The position numbers and the translations under genes are program-made. The notes beneath the pieces were generated by a model. That model worked only from the letters and a program-made list of their open reading frames with translations, ran no database searches and was not told the origin of the DNA. This document shows positions 50,285 through 60,659 of a DNA stretch of 64,000 nucleotides, piece by piece. How positions within the stretch are numbered: the stretch's first letter is position 1; each line of letters starts with the position of its first letter. Origin of the DNA: Pseudoscleropodium purum (Eukaryota > Streptophyta > Bryopsida > Hypnales > Brachytheciaceae); assembly GCA_963969395.1 (NCBI GenBank), contig OZ017800.1, forward strand, positions 13,362,479-13,426,478, read 5' to 3'.

Positions 50285-51302
50285 TAACCCTAGCCCTGAA
50301 CCTTCAGATGAATATGGGCAAACCCTGAAATGAAAGCAATGAAAGAAGAATTTACCAGACCTGAATCCATTCTGAATCCTAACATTTGTCATTTCAGTGC
50401 GGCTCGTGCTGAAACGACACATGCTCCACTATTAACTTACGTCGCAGACGTTAGTTTAGAAACTTAACTGGAACTCACGAACAGTGGTTGCATAGATATG
50501 ACATGCTGTATATAAGATGCACGACAGTTCAGCGCGAGTCGCGCTAAACTGTCAATCATCAATACCAGGGCATCCCAGAGAACAGAGATTCAGACAGTAG
50601 TAAAAAACTAAACAGTAAGGCAGTTTAGCGCGACTCGCGCTAAACTGTCAATCATCACCATTCCTTCGACATAATATATTCATAAAACTCATTCCATTTC
50701 CGATCAAATTCTCTAGAAATAGAATATGACGAATTCTTAATTGTGCACTAAACGCATTACATTACCAATTCATTTCTCAGGTTGAAGAACAGAAATGATT
50801 CCAAGAAATACATTACTATAGAAGTCCATCCGCATACAAATAGGATACAATTCAGAGCGAGCCGCTCTGAAACGACATTCTATGATCTTGAAAGCAAAGC
50901 AAAGGAAGTTTCAGAAACCAAATAATTAACAACGATAACGACGTATAAAGCAGTTCAGCGCGAGTCGCGCTAATATGCAATTGGAGAAAATGATGAAAAG
51001 TTATTCTACCGGATGAAATTACTCTCAGTGTCACCAAAAACAATTATGAATCTGACAGTCGCCGCCACAGAAAACAGTGGTTGAATGAGAGACTCAAAAA
51101 TATGTACGTAAATTCATCTACAGACTATAAAATTTCTATAATATTTACAGAAAGTCTGTAATAGTAAGACCATAATGGAACGCTATAAATGTCATTTCAG
51201 CGCGAGTCGCGCTGAAATGCATCATTATTTTCAAGATCTGCAGAGACTTCGGTTTGTGTTTTGCCGGACTGACTGAAGTCCGGAATTTTCTTACGCTACA
51301 GA
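50285..51302. promoter_or_regulatory. 5' region of gene B with six family-B palindromes
   Basis: Sites at 50393, 50528, 50624, 50851, 50954 and 51196 (21 bp each). The 50624 site is perfect: half-site TTTAGCGCGA, central C, mirror, and the symmetry extends to 27 bp (CAG...CTG). The others vary (TTCAG arms; GCGAGCCGCTC at 50851). They lie in the 1 kb before the ATG at 51303, so a control or binding role is likely; right of them no other gene intervenes. Confidence 0.85.
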
Positions 51303-52745
51303 ATGGAAAACCAATTGGAGGCGCTCGAGATGTACTTCAAGAGATCTGATGTGTAGTTCTTAGATGACGACAAGGCTGCTGAAGACCACTTGATTGAAGG
51401 GGAGTATTGGGTCTTCAAAGATCCAGAAGAAGTAGAAGCATGGAGTTTATTCACGATCCCTTTCATCAACCAGTTCTGCTTTTCCTACAAATTCAAGAAA
51501 TCGCAGTGCTTCCTACAACTCTCTTTCCACGAGAAGATCAAAGACATCGAGGCTGACGCCCACCCAATGATCAAAATCAAGTGCATGACAACGGTACCTA
51601 GCGAGTCAAGAAGGGACCAATACCACTTTGCTATCTGCCTCGACTCGGTATTAATTCCCTTCAACTTAAGTCCATTCCTGAGCAGCCTCGATCCAACTCC
51701 ATACAGAGACGAAGTGAAAGAGATAGAGAAGAAATTGGACAATAACGAGTGGAAGAACGCGAACGGAACTCCATTGTCCTGGAAAAAGTTGTGTAGCAAA
51801 ATTCGGCTCCTATTCAATGACTTCTACATGCTGAAGGGGAAGATGGAAAAGCAGAATGAAATGAACCAACCACGCACTGTGTCAAAGGAGATAATGAACC
51901 AAGGCGTAAATCAAGGTTCAAAACTGAACGTGGGTCAACAGTCAGGTACCAGCCGAGGGCAGAGGAAAAGTGTACAGAAAACTCCACAGAAGAAAGGCAA
52001 GAAGGATGCTCCATCTCCATTAGAACGGAAACCGGTCACTCGGGACTCTGAAGTGTCTGAGGTCGCTGAAGGGAGCTATGCGGACGAGATGTCCAATGTT
52101 CCACACTCACGGGCAACAGAGAAGAAACCTAACTACGAGCAAGTGAGCCAGGTCTATAAGAAATTTTGGGCGACCTGCGAGGACGCATACATCTTCAAGG
52201 TTGGGGAGAAGAAAGTGATTGACGTCTCCCAATTGGTAGATCCACCGGCAACTTTCAATATACGCTCCAAGCAGGACAACATTGTCGAAGATATGGTCAA
52301 TTATCTGCTCAATATCCCCGACAAAAGCATGAAGCAGACACTTTGCGTTATGCTTGTTGGGCACGACACAATGCCCAAGAACTGGGAGGATATTGAGAAT
52401 GGCGAATTCTATATTATAAACGGACAGCACAGTGTTGCAGCTAGCAAATTTATGCTGGACGAGAGGAACAAGGTGAACGAGGAAGAAAGAGAGCACTTCC
52501 GCAAGTGGAACTGCTTCGTTGTTTGGTCGAAGGATGCGGAGACGTTGAGATGTATCTCTGCCTACTACAATCGAACCAATCACTTTGTGGCAGTGCAGCC
52601 GTCGTGGGCGACTAATATTTTAGGAGCTCGATCGATATGGGAGGCAATGGGAAGACCGAAGAATCCCACTCCAGCAAAATTTGTGGGAGCTGTTACCATT
52701 AGTCGGCGGACAGTTGAGAACAAGAAGAACCGCGAAAATTTCTAG
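51303..52745 (+). CDS. Gene B exon 1: N-terminal region and ParB/DGQHR-like module
   Basis: The ATG at 51303 begins MENQLEALEMYFKRSDV-TAG-FLDDDKAAEDH; the frame is then open to 52743. Residues 1-180 form a globular region of unknown type. A basic, Ser/Gln-rich linker follows (RGQRKSVQKTPQKKGKK). The conserved module starts at VSQVYKKFWATCEDAYIF, continues through CVMLVGHDTMPKNWEDI and FYIINGQHSVAASKFML (52413 on), and ends with NCFVVWSKDAETLRCISAYYNRTNHF. An '(I)NGQH' loop followed by a short helix, then a beta-strand and a 'YYNRxN' segment, resembles ParB/sulfiredoxin-fold proteins of the DGQHR type; Ser replaces the usual Arg. This assignment is by motif only. Confidence 0.65.
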
Positions 52746-52865
52746 GTATGCAGTTTAGCGCGAGTCGCGCTAAAGTGTTCCTCCTTGAGTTGATTATGGT
52801 ATATTGCAATCTCTCAATATGTGGATCGAGTGCATAATACAACTGATTTTCATGTTATTCTGTAG

Positions 52866-54212
52866 GCGTTTGAGAAGGCCATGTACGTAAGATTTTCACT
52901 GATCGAGGTTGTGAAGAGCCTGAAAATTTCCAAGACTAAGGGGAGGGAGGAGAAGCTGAAGCTGACGAACGAGTTGCGGCTGATTACTGCACCTGATGAC
53001 GTCTATAAACTATGGAGTGAAGTAATCTCTGCAGCCGCGCATGGGGAACTGATTAACCCCGACACTGACAAGATGTTTAACGCACGGGCGAGCTGGAGCC
53101 CCGAGAATTGTCTGCTCAATCGGGAGTTCTTCAAGCACTTGGGCAATCTCAGCTATGAGGAACTATCCAAGCTTGCGAAACACCTTCTGAATCAAACGGG
53201 TGGAAAGCGCAGGCATTCATATCCTAAGGTGACAGTGAAGGCAATCTCTACAGTGCAGGATGATTGTTACAGCACCAAGGAGTGGGTAGAGCGCCGTAAG
53301 CGGAAGAATCTCGTCATTAAGGAGCTTCACGCGATTGATCCCAGCCTTGGCCTTCTCAACTCAACGAACGAGGTGATCAGCGAGAATTGGAAGGTGTTTA
53401 AGAAGGAGCGCCTCTTCTCTAGCGCGACAATGGACATCCTCCTTGAGAGACCTGGTGAAGCCTACTTTGGCAAAGCGAAGAGCACGCACGCGAAGCATAA
53501 GACGTGCTCTGAGTTGTCCCAAGACGCATACGATTTTTTTAAATCATTTCTTGACCACAAAGCCAAATTCGAAAGGCCATCCGCAAAGGCATACTATCGG
53601 GCATATGAGGTGGCACGAAACCAGTACAAGGACTGGCCGGTGAAGTCCTGGACTGCGGAGACAAGTAATCGTTTATCTCTCGGGGTTATAGACTTCCGGT
53701 CGATGCCAGGGGTGGAGAAGAAGGAGAGCTCTACGATGGAGAATCCTTTTTTCTTTGAGGTTCTGTCTTCACTTCTAAAGAGCAAGAAGCCAGCACTCGA
53801 AGAAGTCAAGTCGTGGCTCTTCATATGTGGGGACGAGAAAGAAGAGGCCCAAGTGACGATCTTCGTGGAGTCTAACAAGGATTTGAACAAATACTTGGTT
53901 TGCTACTCCTTGTACTCTGTAGGAAAAAATGACAGGCTTGGGGATCTTGCGGCCGCGAAGACACCAAAGAAGGTGTTCCTTATATTCTTGCAGCACTCTG
54001 AGAACACCAATCAAGTCACCATTCCGTCGGAGTTCAACTGTCCCGAAACAGCTCGCTATATGAAGGCCTGTGCTTATAGTGAGCTAGAGTATAGAATTTA
54101 TAACACGGAACTGCGTATGGAATTCTAGCTCTGGCTGGTGAAGGCATTTGCAAAGGCGGGCACGGCAGTCTTCTCTGCCTTCACAGGGGGGAAGTTGACT
54201 TGCGCTTCGGTG
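52866..54212 (+). CDS. Gene B exon 2: unknown domain
   Basis: Begins after TTCTGTAG with AFEKAMYVRFSLIEVVKSLK and runs to a GTGAGC donor at 54213, phase 0 at both ends. TAG at 54126 interrupts it, but the frame continues with LWLVKAFAKAGTAVFSAFTGG, which looks coding. Helical, Lys/Glu-rich, with no motif I recognise (for example SWSPENCLLNREFFKHLGNLS and RPSAKAYYRAYEVARNQYKDW). The segment SWLFICGDEKEEAQVTIFVES could be an alpha/beta core. No homologue of it is visible in copies A or D. Confidence 0.6.
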
Positions 54213-54392
54213 GTGAGCACCGTGGCCTCAATTTAGCGCGAGTCGCTCTGAATAGCAATTCCTAATTTCATTTATTTTGTGATATGTATCTTTATTTGCT
54301 GTGTGTATGTGCTATGTCAGTTCAGCGCGGGTCGCGCTGAAATGCATGTTGCAAGATATGACGGTCACAACTCTTTTGTTTGTCTTTGACAG

Positions 54393-55434
54393 ATGAGTGG
54401 GGTGGACGTCTACGTAACGGGTACATCGGAGTTGTCGCAGTGGTGGGAGGATATTTGTACCAAGGCAATGACGTTGGACATTGCGGACTTCTTAGACAGC
54501 AGCTACTCCACCCACTCTGCCGAAGTCCCTTCCTCCTCTAGGAGGAAACTGAGGTCCGCTCAGAATTCCCCATTGAGTCAGCAAAGGAATAGGCAGACTC
54601 ATGTCTCTCATGAAGTCCTGTATGATTCCGAGGAGGAGGAGGAAGAAGAAGAAGAAGAATTTGAAGACGTCGGGATTGAGGGACTAGACGAGATGACTAC
54701 ACCAACCAGTCGTCCGTCCACAGATATTCCGGGGTCGTCTGCAAGCTCTATGTTGCCTCCTCCCTCTCAAACACCACGGACTCCAATTGCATCGGGACGG
54801 CCGGACAAGAAGAGGAAGCGGGATACGATCACCAGTATTGCTAAGCAACTGGTGGAGATCCAGCAGCAGAATGCCATCTCCCTAGCCAACATGCAAAAAC
54901 AGACCGAGTTGGTGCAGCAACAGACTGAGCTGGCTCTGGCGTAGATGAGGGCGGACAATGCAAAGGAAAGGCTGGCGAACATAGAAATCCACAAGAGTAC
55001 TCAGGCATGGATGCGAGAGGAGTCAAAGGCAAATAGGGAGCTCTCCCAACAGAACAGGGACATGCTCCAAATACTGATCAAGAAGATCGGTATCGAGCCC
55101 GTTGCGACGCTGCTGCCGACCTCTGGAGAGCCAATTTTGCAGTTGTAGGGACAGCCATCTGGTTCCAATATCAGCAAGGATCCGCTCAAGGATGCTACGC
55201 CTCTTCCTGCGGAAGCGCCCACGCCGACACCCCCTCCCCCGTGCGAGGGTGATGTAGCCTACCCGTCTTCTTCAACGAATCCTGAGGCAGCCGGAGCAGA
55301 GGAGAAGCACCTCGAATCCAGAGCAGAAGCGCAAGGGGAGACGTCATTGATAGGCCTTGCGCAGAACCTACCCATGGATACTTCCGAGGTGGCGCCTGGA
55401 AGTGATGCCCTGCCCACCGAGGATCCACCAGCAG
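54393..55434 (+). CDS. Gene B exon 3: acidic and coiled-coil region
   Basis: Starts at ATG just after a TTTGACAG acceptor: MSGVDVYVTGTSELSQWWEDI, then a Ser-rich stretch, an acidic run (DSEEEEEEEEEEFEDV), a basic KKRKRD signal-like motif, and a Gln-rich coiled coil (EIQQQNAISLANMQKQTELVQQ) continuing past the TAG at 54942 (MRADNAKERLANIEIHK). After a second TAG (55146) the sequence is Pro/Glu-rich. The donor CAG|GTTCTG at 55435 joins exon 4 in phase 1 and avoids a TGA at 55446. The layout suggests a self-associating nuclear protein. Confidence 0.6.
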
Positions 55435-55670
55435 GTTCTGCCCAATGAAAACTTAGTGTTTTCTGTTGTAGTTTTAGCGCGGATCGCGCTAATCTGTATC
55501 GTAGAAGAGTACCTGTAGTTTTCATTTCAGATACAGTGCTCATTTTTTATGTACTTCTAGTTTGAACAGCGTCAACCAAAGTGGACACATTTTCCAAATT
55601 GTAAATCTGTTGTTTGCGACAGTGTAATATATCACTTACATGTATTCTTGCGTCCACTTGAAAATTGCAG

Positions 55671-55879
55671 GCCTTCCAAATCTTAGAGAATCGCTTCCAG
55701 AGTCTGAGTATCCTGTCGATCACTATGAGTTGCCAGCGGAATCATCCCTCCCGATTGAGGACGTTGAACCTTTGAATCATCCCTTGTCTTTGGAAATCGG
55801 CAATGACATTGCATTGCGGGATCATTCGCTAACGCGTCGTGAAGGACATGAGAAGCCTTCACATTCTCAAGTACCGAAG
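55671..55879 (+). CDS. Gene B exon 4: short linker exon
   Basis: Between acceptor TTGCAG and donor AAG|GTATGA, reading GLPNLRESLPESEYPVDHYELP... in phase with both neighbours. Acidic and Pro-rich, no motif. Confidence 0.55.
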
Positions 55880-56037
55880 GTATGACGGTTCTCTCATCTT
55901 CTCATGACTTCATTAGACACAGTCAGTCATGGTTTTGCCGGTCCTGTGGCATACTTTCCTGGTTGATTTTACGTGGTTCCCCATCTCAGCCAGTTTCACG
56001 ATCGTAACTGGCCTCAAACTCTTACGTTTCTTGTCAG

Positions 56038-56838
56038 GAATCCGATCCTGCACTAGCTCGTGAGGAGGAATCCAAGGGAGTGTGCCGGTCATTGAGGTCG
56101 GGGGTGGCAGACAAGTGGATTAACGTCATCCTAGACCTCAATGGCGTTCTATGCTTCTACGAGGATTGGAAGTCATAGGGGTCAAGGTTGCAATTTAATC
56201 GGGACTCAGAGCCTCACTCTGCCGTAGTGGCTGCAGTAGTTGGGCCCAAAGCCGTCTACGTCCGTCCAGATTGCGCTCACTTCTTGAAGGAGTTAGAGAA
56301 AATAGCAATCATCTCCGTGTGGAGCTCCATGAAAAAGTCTACCACGGAGGAAATCTGTACATACCTTTTCAGAGAAGGAAGCCTCCCCTTCCTAGTTCTT
56401 GGCCAGGACTCATGTAAGACGGTCAAGTGCAAGGATAAGTTCGGAAGGATGACCACTTATAAGGAACCTGGATCCAATAAGGACTTGTTCCTCAAAAATG
56501 CTGAATTCCTCACTGTTGGCTTCCAGGGATCCTTCTCGCTGGATAATACAGTCATAGTCGACGACAGTCCTCGCAAGCATGTCATGAATAACCCAGAGAA
56601 TGTCATATTAGTGGATCCTTGGAGTAATCGAGGGAATGGTGACAGGGACACGTTTCTTCTAGGGGTCCTACTTCCCTGGTTCCGACAATTGCACGGCAAC
56701 CGGGACATTGGGCTCAAGTCCTTCCGCCAAAATGTAAAACGAAAGATTGGAAAAAAAATGTTGTGCAAGGAGAGGGGTCGTCGAGAGTACGACAAACTGA
56801 TGGCAGTGGTCCGGGGGTCACCTAGTGTTCTTATTTAG
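56038..56838 (+). CDS. Gene B exon 5: FCP1-like (HAD) phosphatase domain
   Basis: After a TTGTCAG acceptor it reads ESDPALAREEE..., then KWINVILDLNGVLCFYEDW (motif I; 56133 on), TAG at 56176, YVRPDCAHFLKELEKIAIISVWSSM and NTVIVDDSPRKHVMNNPENVILVDPW (motif III; 56557 on), then LLPWFRQLHGNRDIGLKSFRQ. This order matches the FCP1/SCP-type CTD-phosphatase fold; DLNG in place of DLDG is common in plant relatives but removes the second Asp, the usual general acid, so activity is uncertain. The stop at 56836 (SVLI-stop) aligns with KAFGV-stop of copy A and is probably the genuine end. The domain was probably captured from a host gene. Confidence 0.72.
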
Positions 56839-57101
56839 TGTTGCTTCCCGAGGTATGCAACTCATTTTTATTTCGGCGATTATGCTGCATGTGCAGCAGT
56901 TATCAGGTCATATGTATGCGGTAGTTGCACTTCAGCGCGGGTCGCGCTAATGTGTAGCATGTTATAATCTTCGTTTCGGTAGTCCGGAGTCCCTTTATTT
57001 GTGCGTTACTAGAAGCGGCATGCTCTTAAAAGTCTGTAGTGATTTTAGGTGATGCAACTGTGGAATGTTTCTCATGCTAATTTGGTTTCCATTTCTGTTA
57101 G

Positions 57102-57743
57102 ATGCAGAATATCCTGAGCGAAACGAGGCTCAATGCGGACATGCCTTGTCAAGCGTCGGAGGACTCCATCCTTGACTATGGACAGTACGTTATTCTCAGT
57201 ACGGGAAATTTCCTTTGCTCGGCGCCTACGCTGAATTCATCCATGGACTTCTCCATCAAGAACATTGAGGACGGAGTGGTAAATAGTCCTCCCAACAAGA
57301 AGGTGCGCCTGCCCGTGTCGTGCTCGCCGTTTCCATTGCGTTCTAGGGAGGTTCGAGAGAAGTCAATGTCGCCAATTGTTTCGGAGAAAGGGACGCAAAA
57401 GAAGCTGTATGAAGATGCTAATTACTTGGTATCCACACCAGAAGTAAAGAAATATGTGCCTGTTGGACAACATCCAAGAAATGATGCTCTCCCTGTTGTT
57501 GCACTCGCACTCCCACGTTGCTGTGCTCAAACTCAAGTAGGAAGACTAAAGAGGAAAGTCCTTACGCCACCGGGTAGTCATTCGTCGACTCGTACTTGGG
57601 ACGCGTGGGAGGAGAGGTCGTTAAGAACACAGAGCTGGGAATTCATTCGACAGTGTGGGACAATCAATAAGGGAGGGTATAGTCGCGGACCGGAAATTCT
57701 AAAGACCTTGGAGAAGATGAAGAATTCATCTCGTAGTTGTTAG
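57102..57743 (+). CDS. Possible sixth exon or small downstream gene of locus B
   Basis: Open frame of 213 codons starting with ATG directly after a TTCTGTTAG acceptor-like site. Its NIEDGVVNSPPNKKVRL segment matches the 18633-18785 remnant of locus A, so it is a genuine part of the family. Joining it to exon 5 by the obvious donor (CCCGAG|GTATGC) puts it out of frame, so it may be a separate protein, a 3'-UTR exon or an alternatively spliced end. Basic, Ser/Pro-rich, no known domain. Confidence 0.5.
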   Translation: MQNILSETRLNADMPCQASEDSILDYGQYVILSTGNFLCSAPTLNSSMDFSIKNIEDGVVNSPPNKKVRLPVSCSPFPLRSREVREKSMSPIVSEKGTQKKLYEDANYLVSTPEVKKYVPVGQHPRNDALPVVALALPRCCAQTQVGRLKRKVLTPPGSHSSTRTWDAWEERSLRTQSWEFIRQCGTINKGGYSRGPEILKTLEKMKNSSRSC

Positions 57744-58031
57744 GTCTTGATTCTAGATGTAAAAAAAACATTTTGGATGGATTCATCCTAGAGTTACATT
57801 TGTAAGTATTGAAGTAATTCTATTAATAGTAAGACGTGCCTCATAAATGCATGGTATTTCTGAAATCTTTATGTGTGCATTGGTTTTGAATGTCATGGCA
57901 TTGGATTCCTAGGTGATTGAAGGCCTAGAGGCCTCTTTGTTTGTCGCTTGTGCGCGTTAGAAGTTGCAAGGTTCTGGAATAAAGACTCTCATTTCCTTGG
58001 AAAACTCCCAAAATAGTGAATATAATGTTAT
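57744..58031. other. Short spacer, no feature
   Basis: Nothing recognised; it lies between the gene B family and the 184-bp satellite. Confidence 0.35.
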
Positions 58032-58480
58032 GACATTCTATGTTCTCGGTGCCCTTAAGTACAGCACCCGAGGTTTGGGTAATCATTACCCTTTGTTTTT
58101 ACTTTTTACTAGTCAAAAAAATGTACCCCCAATTCCAAAGTGACATAGAAATTATTCCATGTGCATACACAACTTGCACCATATTTTTTTTCATCCAAGG
58201 AGTGAGAGATTCCATGACATTCTATGTTCTCGGTGCCCTTAAATACAGCACCCGAGGTTTGGGTAATCATTCCCCTTTGTTTTTACTTTTTACTAGTCAA
58301 GAAAATGTACCCCCAATTCCAAAGTGACATAGAAATTATTCCATGTGCATACACAACTTGCACCATATTTTTTTTCATCCAAGGAGTGAACAATTCCATG
58401 ACATTCTATGTTCTCGGTGCCCTTAAATACAGCATCCGAGGTTTGGGTAATCATTCCCCTTTGTTTTACAAGTAATTATG
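58032..58480 (+). repeat. 184-bp satellite units, forward cluster
   Basis: Units beginning GACATTCTATGTTCTCGG start at 58032, 58216 and 58400, exactly 184 bp apart, about 2.4 units and nearly identical. Frames reading MFSVPLSTAPEVW are repeat by-products. Confidence 0.9.
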
Positions 58481-59144
58481 AAAAAGTTATCATGGCATCT
58501 TTCATTCAATGGAACATTTTTCACTGCTTACCTGCCTTACCACCTTGCAATTGATATTTTCACAAGGTTGCATAACGAACATTTAATAAATATTCAAAGA
58601 GCAGAAGTTACAAGAAAAAAGACTTAATATCCCATAAAGGTCAACACGTCCAAAAAGTGGATGCTCCTTGGTTAGTTGGTTTAGGTCAATTGAAATTTTT
58701 TAAATAAGTTTGACTGTTACTAGGAAATTGATGTAAACTATAAAAATGAAGGTTGCCAAGTTTTCTTTCTATTCTATATTGAAATTTTCAAAATTGAAAA
58801 AAATAGGAGGAAAAATTGCAATTGAAAGTTCTATGTGTTTAAATCAAAGTGACTATGTATTGTGCATTTTTCATTTCATTTCATTTTCTTTGGTTTGTAA
58901 TGTATTTTAAATTTTTACCATACAATTATAATACCCATAATTGCATCCCTTTTTTATGGAAAAAAATATAAAGTACTCTAATATGTATATAGAGATTCTC
59001 ACATCAAATTAATTGAAAAAATCAACTTAAATAGAAAATGCATTTTTTTCACTAGCAAGAAATATCAAACTTTTATATGTCAATTAAACAAGAGGATAAA
59101 TTTGGTTTTATAGTTGAATTTGATTGCAAGGTCTTTGTTGAATG
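58481..59144. other. Unique AT-rich loop between satellite clusters
   Basis: No gene or repeat recognised. It would form the loop if the opposed clusters pair in a transcript. Confidence 0.4.
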
Positions 59145-59700
59145 TGTATTTAAGGGCACCGAGAACATAGAATGTCATGGAATCTCTCACTCCTTGGATG
59201 AAAAAAAATATGGTGCAAGTTGTGTATGCATATGGAATAATTTCTATGTCACTTTGGAATTGGGGGTACATTTTTTTGACTAGTAAAAAGTAAAAACAAA
59301 GGGGAATGATTACCCAAACCTCAGGTGCTGTACTTAAGGGCACCGAGAACATAGAATGTCATGGAATCTCTCACTCCTTGGATGAAAAAAAATATGGTGC
59401 AAGTTGAGTATGCACATGGAATAATTTCTATGTCACTTTGGAATTGGCGGTACATTTTTTTGACTAGTAAAAAGTAAAAGCAAAGGGGAATGATTACCCA
59501 AACCTCAGGTGCTGTACTTAAGGGCACCGAGAACATAGAATGTCATGGAATCTCTCACTCCTTGGATGAAAAAAAATATGGTGCAAGTTGTGTATGCACA
59601 TGGAATAATTTCTATGTCACTTTGGAATTGGGGGTACATTTTTTTGACTAGTAAAAAGTAAAAACAAAGGGGAATGATTACCCAAACCTCGGGTGCTATA
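59145..59700 (-). repeat. 184-bp satellite units, inverted cluster
   Basis: The same unit in reverse orientation, three copies with the GAATGTC end at 59176, 59360 and 59544 (184-bp spacing). More diverged fragments continue to about 59950 (ATATGGTGCAAGTTG, ACTAGCACCATATTTTTTTT). Confidence 0.9.
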
Positions 59701-60323
59701 TTTGAGGGTTTAAGAGATTAAAGTCTAATGGAATATTTAACATCATGCCCAAAAAAAATATGGTGCAAGTTGTGTATACACATTGAATACTTCTTATTTC
59801 TCTTAGTTTTGAAAATTTACCAACACTTGTGGGGTAAAAATTGATCTTGTAGCATGCACAACTAGCACCATATTTTTTTTGAATCATGATGGCCTAATTA
59901 AATGTATGAATTTAGTTGCTCAGGGTTTGGGTAATTCTTCCCCCTTATTTTGGATTAATTTAAAAAGATTTACCAACACTTAGGGAGTAAAAATTAACCC
60001 TTTTTGTCATTTTAGAGAAATTTTCTATTTCACTTGGCAAAAATCTTAAATATTCGAAATTGTTGGAGAATCAATGAATTTTTTTATCTACAACCCTACT
60101 TTTTTGGATAGGGTTATATGTATAGGGGGAGGGGGCAGGTTACCTTTTCTTTTGGCGGATTGGGCGGCGGCGCCGGGCAAATGGAGGGCTTCCATGTAGT
60201 AGCGCGGGTAGCTTCATCGTCGGTGGTGCGACGGCTTCTTCGACGGAGCTGGTAATCAGAGTTTAGGGTTTTTGTTTCAGCTTCCATCCCTGACTCCCTG
60301 CACCTGCCATTGCCACTTACAAG
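59701..60323. other. Diverged satellite and GC-richer flank
   Basis: Eroded satellite to about 59950, then DNA that becomes GC-rich from 60160. No gene supported. Confidence 0.35.
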
Positions 60324-60651
60324 CAGGGTTGACGAATTTGAATGTTCGCCCCAAAATAGCGTCCGTTTTCTGGATGTCCGGACGCAGCGTCCCAACTGCC
60401 GTCGGAAAGTGGACGGGCGGGGCGGACGGACGGGGCGGACGGCCCGAGGCGGACACCCAGATCGTGCGGACCAGATCAGTCCGCGCGTCGATCGGACGGC
60501 CATAATCGGGCGAACGGGCGGACAGGCGGACGGGGGACTGGCAGACAGGGGATTGGCGGACGCTGCGTCCGCGAGGACACGAATGTCAGCGGACGCTGCG
60601 AACACAGCGTCCGCGTTCTGACGTCCGCGTCCGGACGTCCTGACAACCCTG
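60324..60651. mobile_element. GC-rich hAT-type MITE, copy 2
   Basis: Starts CAGGGTTGAC and ends TGACAACCCTG, with flanking 8-bp repeats CTTACAAG (60316) and CTTATAGG (60652) that differ by two transitions. The interior matches the 24290 copy (GACGGGCGGGGCG, GATCGTGCGGACC, GTCCGCGCGTCGATCGGACG). Frames on both strands are by-products of GC-richness. Confidence 0.85.
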
Positions 60652-60659
60652 CTTATAGG

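Larger units (their letters stand above)
51303..56838 (+). pseudogene. Gene B: ParB-like/coiled-coil/FCP1-like multi-exon gene with six in-frame TAGs
   Basis: Five exons can be joined with consistent phases: 51303-52745, 52866-54212, 54393-55434, 55671-55879 and 56038-56838, all at GT-AG sites, giving about 1613 codons. In-frame TAG codons occur at 51354, 52743, 54126, 54942, 55146 and 56176; no TAA, TGA or frameshift is present before the final TAG (56836). The stop at 52743 is the last codon before a donor (TTC TAG|GTATGC), where CAG|GT is the consensus. Domain order: unknown N-terminal region, basic/Ser linker, ParB/DGQHR-like module, unknown exon-2 region, acidic plus coiled-coil region, Pro/Glu linker, FCP1-like phosphatase domain. 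Copies A and D show the same family. As written it needs readthrough, so I call it a pseudogene; a recently silenced element gene is the likeliest state. Confidence 0.72.
52754..56951. repeat. Family-B palindromes inside the introns of gene B
   Basis: Sites at 52754-52774 (intron 1, eight bases after the exon), 54232-54252 and 54321-54341 (intron 2), 55473-55493 (intron 3) and 56931-56951 (after exon 5). Centres vary (GAGTC, GGGTC, GGATC). Only intron 4 (55880-56037) lacks one. No site falls in coding sequence. Confidence 0.82.

Noticed and set aside
51354..56178. TAG reassigned to Gln as the main explanation
   Set aside because: Not excluded, but ordinary TAG terminators are used by neighbouring genes (the 552-residue protein, the end of gene B), and a TGA in gene D fits the same C-to-T process.
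58040..59536. Frames reading MFSVPLSTAPEVW on both strands
   Set aside because: They arise from the 184-bp satellite unit; no coding signal beyond the repeat.
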